From: Pleomorphomonas sp. T1.2MG-36
GTDB taxonomy: Bacteria > Pseudomonadota > Alphaproteobacteria > Rhizobiales > Pleomorphomonadaceae
Reading direction: 5' to 3'
Length of the DNA stretch: 64,000 bases
Assembly (NCBI RefSeq): GCF_950100655.1
Contig: NZ_CATNLY010000012.1
Location: 372,001 to 436,000 of the forward strand
Part shown: piece after piece, positions 1 to 18,444 of the stretch
Layout: every line of letters starts with the position of its first letter
Position numbering within the stretch: position 1 is the first letter of the stretch
The notes under the pieces: model-generated
Seen by the model: only the letters and a program-made list of their open reading frames with translations
Told to the model about the DNA's origin: nothing
Databases searched by the model: none
Program-made: the position numbers and the translations under genes

Positions 1-84
1 CGAATCCTCAAGCCCGCCTGGGCCGATTCAACCTGCCCGGCCCCAGAGGGAATCATCGATCGGCTCCACCACCGAAACCCGTCC

Positions 85-1314
85 TCAGTTCGCGAGGCCA
101 ACCCTGTTGCGTCCGGAGGTCTTCGCCTCATAAAGGGCGCCATCCGCCGCGAGCACAAGAGCCTCGGTTCCATCCTGGTGCGGATTGGGCTGGCTTCTCG
201 ACGCGACGCCGACACTGATGGTCACGTGACCGTAGGGCACATTGGGCTCGTGGGGCAGCTTCAGCCGTTCGACCGCCCTGCGCAGCCGCTCGGCCACCAC
301 TTCGGCGCCCCGGCGCGCCGTGTTGGGGAGGATGACGGCGAACTCCTCGCCGCCATAACGGCAGAGCATGTCGGCGTTCCGGTGGAGTTCGCGCGACATG
401 GCCTTGGCGATGGCAATCAGGCACTGATCGCCGGCAAGGTGGCCGAGGGTGTCGTTGTAGAGCTTGAAGCGGTCGACATCGATCATGATCAGCGACAGTT
501 CGCCGCCGACGCGCGCGATCCGGCTCTCCTCTTCGGCGATGGAGATATCGAAATAGCGGCGATTGAAGACGCCCGTGAGGTGATCCCTGAGGGCCATCTC
601 CGTCAGCCGACCGTTGGCCTCGCGCAACTGCTCCTCCAGACCGCGCCGTTCCGTCACGTCGAAATGCGCGACGGAGACCGCCACGATGTTGCCGAGCGCA
701 TCGGCCAACGGACTGACCAAGACGGCGTAGATCTTGTCATCGATCCGAGCTTCATGGTCCGGCACCGGCTCGCCGCGGTCGAGGAGCGCGAAGTCGTCGT
801 TCAGCTTCTCCATGCTCGCCGGATGATGGTCCGAGAGGGATTGGCCCACGGTCGACGTCAGCAGGTTGGCGTGGCGGTCGTTCATCGCCAGGAACCGGCC
901 GCTCCTGTCGATGACGCACAAAGCCATGGGCGCTCTTGCATAGACCGTATCGAGCGGCAGAATGGAGGCCTCAAGGCTGCCGAGAGCAATGCCGCCGATC
1001 ATCCGGGCGGTTCCGCGATAGCCGACAAACCCTTTGGCATCGTCAAAGATCGGCGAACCGCTGATTTCCTCCACGATGGTGATGCCATCGCCCAGGAGGA
1101 ACCGGCATACCGCGCCACCGAAAGCCCTGTAGTCACCGCTACTGGAAAGCATGTTCGCATGGACCACAGCGATGTCTTCGGGATGCATGTAGTCGAAGAT
1201 CGGCCTACCGATGAGCAACTCATCATATTTTGCCGGGCGACTGTCCTCCACATATGACAGCTCGCTGAGGCGCAGGTCACGATCTGCGGTCCATGCTCTA
1301 GTCTTGTAGACCAT
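85..1314 (-). CDS. PAS-GGDEF diguanylate cyclase
   Basis: Protein of 409 aa that should make c-di-GMP from two GTP. Residues about 15-110 look like a first PAS fold, including the stretch FDYMHPEDIAVV. Residues about 120-225 form a clearer PAS sensor, followed by a short coiled linker. Residues about 240-409 are the GGDEF domain. The active-site signature is intact (CRYGGEEF), and RNAD sits five residues before it, which matches the RxxD inhibitory I-site, so product inhibition is expected. There is no membrane segment, so it is probably cytosolic. The ATG at 1314 has a GAGG Shine-Dalgarno about 5 nt upstream. It stands alone, head-away from rpoC. The PAS ligand cannot be inferred. Confidence 0.9.
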   Translation of the reverse strand: MVYKTRAWTADRDLRLSELSYVEDSRPAKYDELLIGRPIFDYMHPEDIAVVHANMLSSSGDYRAFGGAVCRFLLGDGITIVEEISGSPIFDDAKGFVGYRGTARMIGGIALGSLEASILPLDTVYARAPMALCVIDRSGRFLAMNDRHANLLTSTVGQSLSDHHPASMEKLNDDFALLDRGEPVPDHEARIDDKIYAVLVSPLADALGNIVAVSVAHFDVTERRGLEEQLREANGRLTEMALRDHLTGVFNRRYFDISIAEEESRIARVGGELSLIMIDVDRFKLYNDTLGHLAGDQCLIAIAKAMSRELHRNADMLCRYGGEEFAVILPNTARRGAEVVAERLRRAVERLKLPHEPNVPYGHVTISVGVASRSQPNPHQDGTEALVLAADGALYEAKTSGRNRVGLAN

Positions 1315-1642
1315 GCGTACCTCGTGGCTCGATCATTTTCATCAATACTAGGCCTGGGGCAGTCTCCATATTGTTAAATGGGTGCAGTTCGCAGCGCCTG
1401 TTCCGCGCGGCAGCCAGTTCTCCGGCGATCGAGGCACTGCGCTCGATCAAGAAAGCCCCCCTTCAGACGCGACGCATTCACCTGTTAAAGCGGCGCGTCA
1501 TCTGGAGCCGACAAATGCGTCCCAACGACCGCGTCGGTTCGGTCGTATGAGGCCCTAAAAAGAAAATGCGCCCCGGCGAACCGGAGCGCATTGGTCACTG
1601 TACAGCGGTAACGGCCGGGCCCGAAGCCCGGCCAGTCCACGC
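1315..1642. other. Intergenic gap between rpoC and the GGDEF gene
   Basis: No ORF of convincing composition was found. The region holds the rpoC terminator (listed separately) and presumably the promoter of the minus-strand GGDEF gene. Nothing else was recognised. Confidence 0.6.
1556..1592 (-). terminator. Rho-independent terminator after rpoC
   Basis: Read on the minus strand, AATGCGCTCCGG and CCGGGGCGCATT pair around a TTCG tetraloop, with one mismatch, and are followed by a T-rich run (TTTTCTTTTT). It lies about 50 nt after the rpoC stop codon and closes the ribosomal-protein/RNA-polymerase block. Confidence 0.85.
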
Positions 1643-5863
<4,221 letters not shown>

Positions 5864-6135
5864 CGGCTCTTCTCCTGTGATGCAGCCCGACCGCCGTCTG
5901 TCCGCCTCGCCGGCGGGGGCCACATGAAAAATTCTCGAGGCGCCACCGGCGCCGGCTGTTCCCTGTGCCTATTCGGCTCGGATCCGAGCCAAGAGAATAC
6001 GCACAGGCTTCAAACTCTTGAGCATTTCCCTATCGATCGGATGGTCCATCCGATCGTGAAATGCTCGGGACACGCCGAACTGCCGGCGCTTTCGCGCCGA
6101 CAGCTCAAGGCGTTTCCGTTGCTAGACGCGCCGGA
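5864..6135. repeat. rpoB-rpoC spacer with extragenic palindromes
   Basis: This 272-nt spacer is long for rpoB-rpoC. It holds a perfect 16-nt palindrome GGCTCGGATCCGAGCC at 5975-5990. It also holds a compound dyad at 6020-6066: GAGCATTTC pairs with GAAATGCTC, and inside it CGATCGGATGG pairs with CCATCCGATCG around a single T. The compound dyad resembles the mobile extragenic palindromes common in Hyphomicrobiales. A role in transcript processing or pausing between the two subunit genes is possible but unproven. Confidence 0.7.
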
Positions 6136-10272
<4,137 letters not shown>

Positions 10273-10420
10273 TGCTTCCCTCGTACACCGTGATCGGCAG
10301 ACCGGAACCCTCTGATGCGCAACGTTTCCACGTCGCCGAAGGGCTCGGGACAAACCGACCGTCGACCGACAGGCCAAGCCTTTAGCCAATTCGATCCGAT
10401 TCGGGCCAAATAAAGGCCAT

Positions 10421-10470
10421 CTCAAAAACAACCGTTGGGCGGCCCGATTTTGTCGAGCCGCCCACCGTTA
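10421..10470 (-). terminator. Attenuator-like hairpin between rplL and rpoB
   Basis: On the minus strand a stem of about 15 bp centred on GGGCGGC/GCCGCCC, with a T/G wobble and one weak pair, has an ACAAAAT-type loop. It is followed by TTGTTTTTGAG. It starts just after the rplL stop and precedes rpoB by about 150 nt. In enterobacteria this junction carries a partial terminator that lowers rpoBC expression relative to L7/L12. The same role is inferred here. Confidence 0.75.
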
Positions 10471-10485
10471 GAAATGCAAGGTCGA

Positions 10486-10863
10486 TTACTTGACGTCGAC
10501 CTTGGCGCCAGCTTCTTCAAGCTGCTTCTTGATCTTGGCGGCCTCGTCCTTGGACACGGCTTCCTTGACCGGCTTCGGAGCGCCTTCGACCAGGTCCTTG
10601 GCTTCCTTGAGGCCGAGACCGGTGATGGCACGGACTTCCTTGATCACGTTGATCTTCTTGTCGCCGGCATCGACCAGGATGACGTCGAACTCGGTCTTCT
10701 CTTCCTCGGCGGCGGCCGGAGCGGCAGCGCCACCAACGGCAGCGACGGCGACCGGAGCAGCGGCGGACACGCCCCACTTCTCTTCGAGGAGCTTCGACAG
10801 CTCGGCGGCTTCGAGGACGGTCAGGGCCGACAGTTCATCGACCAGCTTGGCAAGATCAGCCAT
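10486..10863 (-). CDS. rplL: 50S ribosomal protein L7/L12
   Basis: Protein of 125 aa. It has the N-terminal dimerisation helix ([14 protein letters not shown]), an Ala/Val/Pro-rich hinge at about 33-52, and a C-terminal domain ending in [11 protein letters not shown]. It forms the flexible ribosomal stalk that recruits translational GTPases, anchored through L10. It lies 57 nt downstream of rplJ, as in the usual rplJL pair. Confidence 0.98.
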   Translation of the reverse strand: MADLAKLVDELSALTVLEAAELSKLLEEKWGVSAAAPVAVAAVGGAAAPAAAEEEKTEFDVILVDAGDKKINVIKEVRAITGLGLKEAKDLVEGAPKPVKEAVSKDEAAKIKKQLEEAGAKVDVK

Positions 10864-10920
10864 TTCACTTCTTCCTTCAGTAACGGTTCGAACCAGATTT
10901 GTGTTTCAGGTCGAACGGCC

Positions 10921-11439
10921 TCACGCCGCTTCGTCCTTCTTGGCATAAGCCCCGAACACGCGGGCCAGCTGGCCCGCGGGCGCCTGCAGGACGCCTGCGA
11001 TGCGGGTCGCCGGGGTATTGATCATACCCAGCAGCTTGGCGCGCAGTTCGTCCAGCGACGGCAGGCTCGCGAGAGCCTTGACGCCGTTGGCATCGAGGTT
11101 GGTCGTGCCCATCGCACCGCCCAGCACAACGAGCTTGTCGTTGATCTTGGCGTAATCGACGGTGACCTTGGACGCCGCGACCGGATCCGCCGAATAGGCG
11201 ATGACGGTCGGACCTGTGAACAGGTCTGCGATGTGCTCGGCATCAGTGCCTTGAAGAGCAAGCTTGGCGAGGCGGTTCTTGGCGACCTTGACCTTGCCGC
11301 CAGCTTCCTTCATGCGGGCGCGATACGCCTGCAGGTCAGCGACGGTAAGGCCTTGGTAGTGGGACACGACGATGACGCCCGCGCCCTTGAACGAGGCGTT
11401 GAGTGCGTCGATCAGTTCCCGCTTTTCCGCTCTATCCAC
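10921..11439 (-). CDS. rplJ: 50S ribosomal protein L10
   Basis: Protein of 172 aa that holds L7/L12 dimers at the ribosomal stalk. I place the start at the GTG at 11439 because family similarity begins at (M)[13 protein letters not shown] and a GGAG Shine-Dalgarno lies upstream. An in-frame extension to 11643 exists but does not resemble L10. The [12 protein letters not shown] stretch typical of the family is present. The 418-nt leader upstream is the expected site of L10-L12 autoregulation. Confidence 0.97.
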   Translation of the reverse strand: MDRAEKRELIDALNASFKGAGVIVVSHYQGLTVADLQAYRARMKEAGGKVKVAKNRLAKLALQGTDAEHIADLFTGPTVIAYSADPVAASKVTVDYAKINDKLVVLGGAMGTTNLDANGVKALASLPSLDELRAKLLGMINTPATRIAGVLQAPAGQLARVFGAYAKKDEAA

Positions 11440-11857
11440 GGCCTGTCTCCAGATAAACGACAAGGCTGTCGCCCCATCGTCAGGTTGCTGTTGCCACGCC
11501 TTCACCCGAAAGCTTGTGCGCGGCGCTCGCGGCCTGTCCGCCAGCCTGTTCCGGTGAACCGGCATGGCTGGAGGGAAGAGTTCGAACCGGTACTCGTCAT
11601 GGGAAGAACGGCGGACCGCCCTTCGGATGCATACGGATCTCACTCCCGTCTCATGCAGGCCCCGACGTCACCCAGAGACTGGGATCGGTCCGTCGGCTTA
11701 AGTCGCGGCAATGCCGGACACCTACAATCTCGGACAGGGTCGGAGACCTCCCTTGGGAACAAGCCCCTCCGGAAGCCACCGATCCCGCCGGCCGGAGCCG
11801 ACGGGAAACTCATTGCTCCAACTTGGAGCGCCGACCCGAAAGGGCCGGAATTCATCG
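11440..11857 (-). promoter_or_regulatory. rplJ leader region (probable L10 leader)
   Basis: There is no coding gene in these 418 nt between rplA and rplJ. Dyad-forming segments are present, for example CCCAGTCTCTGGG near 11676-11688 on the minus strand. The position matches the L10-binding mRNA leader that represses rplJL translation in many bacteria. Assignment rests on position and partial dyads, not on a full structural match. Confidence 0.5.
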
Positions 11858-12559
11858 TCAGGAGGCGGCACCCAGGGAGCCGACTTCGACCTTGACGCCG
11901 GGGCCCATGGTCGAGGAGACCGACAGGCGCTGCAGATAGGTGCCCTTGGCACCCGTCGGCCGGGCCTTCTGGACGGCATCGATGAGGGCGCGCACGTTGT
12001 CGAGCAGCGCCTCGGCGGTGAACGACGCCTTGCCGACACCGGCATGGACGATACCCGCCTTCTCGACGCGGAACTCGACGGCGCCACCCTTGGACGCCTT
12101 GACGGCGGCGGCGACGTCCTGCGTCACGGTGCCCACCTTCGGGTTCGGCATCAGGCCACGCGGGCCGAGCACCTTGCCGAGACGGCCGACCAGCGGCATC
12201 ATGTCCGGAGTGGCGATGCAGCGATCGAAGTTGATCTCGCCCTTCTGGATCGTCTCGACCAGTTCCTCGGCACCGACGATGTCGGCACCGGCGGCGGTCG
12301 CTTCGTCGGCCTTGAGGCCACGGGCGAACACGGCGACGCGGACGGTCTTGCCCGTGCCATGCGGCAGCTGGACGACGCCACGGACCATCTGGTCGGCATG
12401 ACGGGGATCGACGCCAAGGTTGATGGCGACTTCGACGGTCTCGTCGAACTTCGCCGTGGCGCGTTCCTTGATCAGGCCGAGGGCCTCGGTCAGCGGGTAA
12501 ACCTTCTTGCGATCGATGCCTTCACGGCTGGCGGCGACGCGCTTGGGAAGCTTGGCCAT
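11858..12559 (-). CDS. rplA: 50S ribosomal protein L1
   Basis: Protein of 233 aa that forms the L1 stalk at the ribosomal E site and, in many bacteria, represses its own operon. The conserved N-terminus [16 protein letters not shown] is present, as are the family stretches [14 protein letters not shown] and [14 protein letters not shown] chose the ATG at 12559. A GTG three codons upstream overlaps its own Shine-Dalgarno and is less likely. The gene starts 5 nt after the rplK stop, so the two are translationally linked. Confidence 0.97.
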   Translation of the reverse strand: MAKLPKRVAASREGIDRKKVYPLTEALGLIKERATAKFDETVEVAINLGVDPRHADQMVRGVVQLPHGTGKTVRVAVFARGLKADEATAAGADIVGAEELVETIQKGEINFDRCIATPDMMPLVGRLGKVLGPRGLMPNPKVGTVTQDVAAAVKASKGGAVEFRVEKAGIVHAGVGKASFTAEALLDNVRALIDAVQKARPTGAKGTYLQRLSVSSTMGPGVKVEVGSLGAAS

Positions 12560-12564
12560 GTGGG

Positions 12565-12993
12565 TCACTCCGCGATCTGGAGGCCCATGGAGCGGGCAGA
12601 GCCCTCGACCATGAGCATGGCGGCGTCGATGGAAGCGGCGTTCATGTCGACGAGCTTCTTCTCGGCGATTTCACGCAACTGCGCCTTGGTGATGGTGCCG
12701 GCGGAGCCGGTGCCCGGCGTCTTCGAGCCCTTGTCCACACCGGCAGCCTTCTTGAGGAAGTAGCCAACCGGCGGAGTGCGGAGCTTGAAGGTGAACGAGC
12801 GGTCGGCATAGATGGTGAAGAGCACCGGGATCGGCATGCCCTTTTCCATACCCTGCGTCTGCGCGTTGAACGCCTTGCAGAATTCCATGATGTTGAGACC
12901 GCGCTGACCGAGCGCGGGGCCGATCGGGGGCGACGGGGTCGCCGAACCGGCCGCCACCTGAAGCTTCAGGTAGCCGGTGATTTTCTTCGCCAT
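12565..12993 (-). CDS. rplK: 50S ribosomal protein L11
   Basis: Protein of 142 aa, standard length. The N-terminal domain carries the conserved [18 protein letters not shown] segment. The C-terminal rRNA-binding domain contains [14 protein letters not shown]. It is part of the GTPase-associated centre with 23S rRNA and L10. It is first gene of the rplKA pair, 167 nt downstream of nusG. Confidence 0.98.
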   Translation of the reverse strand: MAKKITGYLKLQVAAGSATPSPPIGPALGQRGLNIMEFCKAFNAQTQGMEKGMPIPVLFTIYADRSFTFKLRTPPVGYFLKKAAGVDKGSKTPGTGSAGTITKAQLREIAEKKLVDMNAASIDAAMLMVEGSARSMGLQIAE

Positions 12994-13160
12994 TTTCTTC
13001 TCCTCGTCGGCGCACCCGGCAGGGCCGGTCCGCCTTCAGGTTCGTGGTCGGAGGGCCATGTCCCAGCGGCGATGGCCGGGGCCCCTCTCCCACGGGGTGG
13101 GTGCCGGCCGGCGAACCGGACGGCGAACGCGGCGCCGGAAACCGGCTCCGCAAACGTGCG

Positions 13161-13691
13161 TCAGACCTTCTCGACCTGACCGTACTCCAGTTCGACCGGC
13201 GTGGCGCGGCCGAAGATCGACACCGCCACCTTGAGGCGGCTGCGTTCCTCGTCCACCTCTTCCACGAGGCCGGAGAAGGACGCGAACGGGCCGTCGGAAA
13301 CCTTGACCTGCTCGCCGATTTCGAAACTGACGGAGGGCTTGGGCCGCTCGACGCCAACCTCGACCTGATTCATGATGCGCTCGGCCTCACGGTCGGGGAT
13401 GGGAACCGGCTTGTTGTCGGACCCCAGGAAACCCGTCACCTTCGGCGTGTTCTTGATGAGGTGATAGGCCTCATCGGTCATGTCCATGCGCACCAGGACA
13501 TAGCCCGGAAAGAATTTGCGCTCGGCAGCCACCTTGCGACCGCGGCGCACCTCGGTGATGCTCTCGGTCGGCACCAGAACCTGCTCGAAGAGGTGCGCGA
13601 GACCGCGCTGCTGCGCCTGCTCCTTGATGGAGTCGGCTACCTTCTTCTCGAAATTCGAGTAGGCGTGCACGATGTACCAGCGTTTTGCCAT
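13161..13691 (-). CDS. nusG: Transcription termination/antitermination factor NusG
   Basis: Protein of 176 aa. The NGN domain opens with MAKRWYIVHAYSNFEKKVAD and includes FFPGYVLVRMDM. A KOW domain follows at about 125-176 (EIGEQVKVSDGPFASFSG). It binds the polymerase clamp, raises processivity and links transcription to Rho or ribosomes. The start at 13691 has a GGGGAG Shine-Dalgarno. The in-frame extension to 13853 runs into secE and is rejected. Confidence 0.98.
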   Translation of the reverse strand: MAKRWYIVHAYSNFEKKVADSIKEQAQQRGLAHLFEQVLVPTESITEVRRGRKVAAERKFFPGYVLVRMDMTDEAYHLIKNTPKVTGFLGSDNKPVPIPDREAERIMNQVEVGVERPKPSVSFEIGEQVKVSDGPFASFSGLVEEVDEERSRLKVAVSIFGRATPVELEYGQVEKV

Positions 13692-13717
13692 GTCGATGCT
13701 CCCCAGGCGGTCGTTCG

Positions 13718-13915
13718 TCAGCCGCTGAGGCCGAGCAGCAACCCGACACCCCAGTTCATGATCATGTCGGCGACAAGAAAGAAGATCGCCGCGAGGATGG
13801 CCATGATGAACACCATGGTCGTCGTGATCGCAGTCTCGCGCCGCGTCGGCCATGTGACCTTGCCGGCCTCGGTCCGAACCTGCTGCAGAAACTCAAGGGG
13901 GTTAGACTTGGCCAT
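13718..13915 (-). CDS. secE: Preprotein translocase subunit SecE
   Basis: Protein of 65 aa, typical of short single-membrane-span SecE proteins. It begins MAKSNPLEFLQQVRTEAGKV, has the conserved VTWPTRRE amphipathic segment, and one transmembrane helix at about 36-58. It stabilises SecY in the inner-membrane translocon. The start at 13915 is preferred on family similarity. A second ATG at 13927 would add four residues, and neither has a strong Shine-Dalgarno. It sits immediately upstream of nusG. Confidence 0.95.
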   Translation of the reverse strand: MAKSNPLEFLQQVRTEAGKVTWPTRRETAITTTMVFIMAILAAIFFLVADMIMNWGVGLLLGLSG

Positions 13916-14008
13916 ACATCCACTCATGACGGTCGGGGGCGCGGGCCCCCCCGCCACGAGATAGGAACCGTTATCTATAGCGTTCGACAGGTCCACGCAA
14001 GAGGGAAA

Positions 14009-14084
<76 letters not shown>

Positions 14085-14260
14085 AGACTTCCACTCGCGG
14101 ACGCCAGTCCGTTCGCTTATAGCCGAACCGGCTTCCGGATCAAGCACCAAAAACTCGGTGCGCCCTTCTTACCGATTCCTGCCGGCGGAGCAAGCCCCGC
14201 ACGGCAATTTCTTTGTCTCCCGAATGGCTTGGCTGTGGATCAGCCCGGAAATCCGGGGAT

Positions 14261-14282
14261 TCCGGCGGCCGAGGCCGCCGGA
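14261..14282 (-). terminator. Stem-loop downstream of tuf
   Basis: TCCGGCGGCC and GGCCGCCGGA are perfect complements separated by 2 nt, starting about 10 nt after the tuf stop. A second smaller dyad follows. There is no clear U-tract, so this may be a terminator or a 3'-end protecting hairpin. Transcription may partly continue into tRNA-Trp/secE. Confidence 0.5.
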
Positions 14283-14291
14283 TAAGCATTG

Positions 14292-15482
<1,191 letters not shown>

Positions 15483-15836
15483 CGCTTCGTCTCTCTCGAA
15501 AGGTTTGATGGGGCCTTTTCGTGCGCTGCCCCCGAACCGGGGGGCGGCCGGTCGGCGGCTCGAATAGTGCCTTTCAACGCAAGGTTCAAGCCCTGAATGA
15601 CGCCGCTCTCCCCGCAAAGAGCAATCGGCGCCAAGGCTGAGCCATATGGACCGCTTTCCTCGAAATTTCAAGCTCGCCACAGGACTAAAGGGAGTCTTGT
15701 CGCACACGGGCTCGGCGGCGGAGGTCGACCGCGGGGAGGACGCTCCCGCGCCGACGACAATGACGGCTGACGTGCTCGGTCTTGCCCCTTTTACATGAAC
15801 GCGTTTATCATTAACACGATAAATAACTAGTTCTTA
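15483..15836. other. Divergent intergenic region tuf / GGDEF-EAL
   Basis: No gene is supported here. It holds the candidate tuf promoter. An AT-rich stretch just before 15837 (TTTATCATTAACACGATAA) is a plausible promoter area for the plus-strand gene. Confidence 0.5.
15561..15589 (-). promoter_or_regulatory. Candidate tuf promoter
   Basis: On the minus strand TTGAAC and TATTCG are separated by exactly 17 nt, about 80 nt upstream of the tuf start. The -35 is good and the -10 is weak. Inferred by pattern only. Confidence 0.4.
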
Positions 15837-15917
15837 ATGGTGAACCCGTTTAGCTGGTTCGGAAGAGAGCCGGCGCCCGGAGCTGCACCAGAGCCCACTC
15901 GAATTTCGGAAGGTTTG

Positions 15918-18110
15918 ATGAAACGACAGCTCGCTCTGTTTTTCTCCCGGGTCGTCGCATCCTCCCTGGCAATGGTCGTTGCCCTCTCCGCGATCGGCGC
16001 GTTTCTGGTGTGGGTCACTCGCTCGGTCGATCGCGAGGATATCGAGCGACAGGCCGAGATCGCCGGCTACGCCCTCAGGGAAATCCGCAGCAACCTCGCG
16101 CACAATCAGGAGAGCTCCACCTTCTGGGATGAGGCCGTCGAAAGAACCGCAGCAGGCGGCAACGAAGACTGGATCGACGACAACCTCGGCAGCTGGATGC
16201 ATACGTTCTTCGGCATCGACGAGGCCTACATCCTCGATGGCCGGGATCTGCCGGTCTATGCCTTCGCCGAGACGGAGCTGAAGTCGCCCGCCTTCTTCGA
16301 GTCGCGTCGCGACCTGCTGCGCCCTTATCTGCAAGCGCTGCGATCGAAGCTGGCGAGCGGAGAGAGTCCGGCCAGGGAAAGCACGGAGGAGTCCATCGGC
16401 ATCACGGACTATGCTTATGTTGCCGGGCACCCCGCCATCGTCAGCCTGAAACCCATCATGTCGGACACGGGACGGGTTGAACAGCCGCTCTCCACCATAA
16501 GCCTTCACATCGTCGTTCAGTATCTCGAAGGCGCCATCATCGACAAGATCGGTCAGGCGCACGTTCTCACAGACCTGAAGTACGTGCCCACCAGCGAGCG
16601 CAAGTCCGGAACCGCCTCCGTGGCGTTGACCAGCGACGCCGGCGACGTGGCCATCGAGTTCCACTGGAAGCCCTTCGAACCCGGTCGGCAACTGCTGACA
16701 TCCCTTTCGCCGGTGCTGGTGCTGATGGGCTCGGCACTCTTGGCCGGCACGCTCATCATCTCGACGGCCTCCTATCGGCGCAAGCTGGACCGGACCAGGA
16801 ACGACGAGCACATCCGCTATCTGGCCTCCCACGACCCGCTTACCGGCCTTCACAATCGCTCGGCCTACGAACGGGCGGCCGATGAACTGATCGAACAGTT
16901 CTCCTACCACCAACAGTCCGACCCTCTCGCCTTCCTGTTCATGGACCTCGACCGCTTCAAGCAGGTCAACGACATCCTGGGGCACCAGGTGGGCGACGCC
17001 GTTCTGGTGGAGTTCGCCCGGCGGATGACCGAGATCCTGCCCGCCAATGCGCCGATCTACCGCGTCGGCGGCGACGAGTTCGCCGCCCTGATCCCCAATC
17101 GGACGCGCCGCGAGATCGAGGCCCTGTGCGGCCGGATCATCGAAAGTCTGGCCGAGCCGATGGAGATCGGCGGGCGGCGCGCCTTCGTCGGTGTGTCCAT
17201 CGGCGTGTCCATGGCACCCTACGACGGCACCGACCGGCAGGAGCTCAACCGCAAGGCCGACGTCGCCCTCTACCATGCCAAGACGGCCGGGCGCCGGCGC
17301 TTCTCGATCTTCGGCACGCAGATGGACGACGCCATACAGAACCGGGCCGCCATCGAATCCGAGCTTCGCGAGGCGCTCCGGACGAAGGCGGCGCTGTCCG
17401 TCGTCTACCAGCCGAAATATGCCGGCGATGGCAGCCGGATGCTGGGCACGGAAGCGCTCGTTCGCTGGGACCACCCGGACCGGGGGGCCATTCCGCCCTC
17501 GCTGTTCATTCCCATCGCCGAGGAGGCCGGCTTCATTGCCGATTTGGGCCTGTGGGTGCTGGAGATCGCCTGCCGAGATGCGATCGGCTGGCCCGTCGAC
17601 CACTTGGCGGTCAACGTGTCTCCCGTCCAGCTATGCGCCATCGGCTTTGCCGAAACCGTGCTGGCCACGCTTCGGAAGCTGGACTTTCCGCCCACCCGGC
17701 TCGAACTCGAGATCACGGAAACGGATTTTGCCGGCACCGAGGAAGTCGGCATGCTGAACATCAAGGCGCTGAACGCGGCGGGCATCGCCATCGCCATCGA
17801 CGACTTCGGCACGGGTTCCTCGACCTTCGAGCGCCTGAGGGACATCGACTTCGACCGCATCAAGATCGACCAGAGCTTCGTGAAGTCCATCACCGAATCC
17901 GAGGGCGACGCGGAAATCGTGCGCGCGATGATCTCCATGGCGCATGCCAAGGGCCTCAAGACGACGGCGGAGGGCGTCGAGACGGCCGAGCAGAGAGAGG
18001 TCCTGCGCTCCTTCGGCTGCGACGAGCTTCAGGGTTACCTTCTCGGACGGCCGATGCCGGCCCATCAACTGTCCGAGGTTCTGAACGCCGCCGAGACCGC
18101 TGCCCTCTAG
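15918..18110 (+). CDS. CHASE4-GGDEF-EAL membrane protein
   Basis: Protein of 730 aa from the ATG at 15918, which has GGAAGG just upstream. An in-frame ATG at 15837 would add 27 residues but lacks a ribosome site. There is a first transmembrane helix at about 8-30, then a periplasmic CHASE4-like sensor (ESSTFWDEAVERTA, NEDWIDDNLGSWM), a second helix at about 255-277, a GGDEF domain with intact VGGDEFA, and an EAL domain with TEALVRW and DDFGTG. There is no RxxD I-site before GGDEF (PANA instead). Both cyclase and phosphodiesterase motifs look intact, so net activity cannot be called. Confidence 0.9.
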   Translation: MKRQLALFFSRVVASSLAMVVALSAIGAFLVWVTRSVDREDIERQAEIAGYALREIRSNLAHNQESSTFWDEAVERTAAGGNEDWIDDNLGSWMHTFFGIDEAYILDGRDLPVYAFAETELKSPAFFESRRDLLRPYLQALRSKLASGESPARESTEESIGITDYAYVAGHPAIVSLKPIMSDTGRVEQPLSTISLHIVVQYLEGAIIDKIGQAHVLTDLKYVPTSERKSGTASVALTSDAGDVAIEFHWKPFEPGRQLLTSLSPVLVLMGSALLAGTLIISTASYRRKLDRTRNDEHIRYLASHDPLTGLHNRSAYERAADELIEQFSYHQQSDPLAFLFMDLDRFKQVNDILGHQVGDAVLVEFARRMTEILPANAPIYRVGGDEFAALIPNRTRREIEALCGRIIESLAEPMEIGGRRAFVGVSIGVSMAPYDGTDRQELNRKADVALYHAKTAGRRRFSIFGTQMDDAIQNRAAIESELREALRTKAALSVVYQPKYAGDGSRMLGTEALVRWDHPDRGAIPPSLFIPIAEEAGFIADLGLWVLEIACRDAIGWPVDHLAVNVSPVQLCAIGFAETVLATLRKLDFPPTRLELEITETDFAGTEEVGMLNIKALNAAGIAIAIDDFGTGSSTFERLRDIDFDRIKIDQSFVKSITESEGDAEIVRAMISMAHAKGLKTTAEGVETAEQREVLRSFGCDELQGYLLGRPMPAHQLSEVLNAAETAAL

Positions 18111-18214
18111 AGTTTTTCCGGTGAACTCGGGTTCGCCGGAAATAGCTCTATCTCCTTTTTAAGACGCAGTTCCGGACGCAAAACCGGTACCCACTTTTGC
18201 TGGAACCACTCTGG
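18108..18214 (+). repeat. Composite extragenic palindrome
   Basis: First half: TAGAG...CTCTA flanks the near-perfect dyad TTTCCGGTGAAC/GTTCGCCGGAAA at 18108-18151, starting at the stop codon of the GGDEF-EAL gene and followed by CTCCTTTTT, so it may also terminate. Second half (18166-18214) contains CAAAACCGGTACCCACTTTT flanked by GTTCC/GGAAC. This closely recalls the abundant rhizobial intergenic repeat of the type CCGGACGGAAAACCG...CACTTTTCCTGGAA. A diverged relative lies at 49895-49950. Confidence 0.65.
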
Positions 18215-18444
18215 AGAAAGGCGCCACCGCCTCCCCTGCCCGGCTGGCCGCCCACGCCAGCCGCGAACGCACGCGCTCACCGAAATCTCCTCCGAACGTG
18301 ATCACATAGGCCATTTACTCCCGGTCTAGGTAATATACTTATTCAAACGCAACGGACTGGCAGTTCAGCAAAGACGCACCGCCGCCGCCTCGGGCCTCGG
18401 ACGACGAGCCGCCGAAATCCGCGAGGGTTTTCCGGAGAATGACT

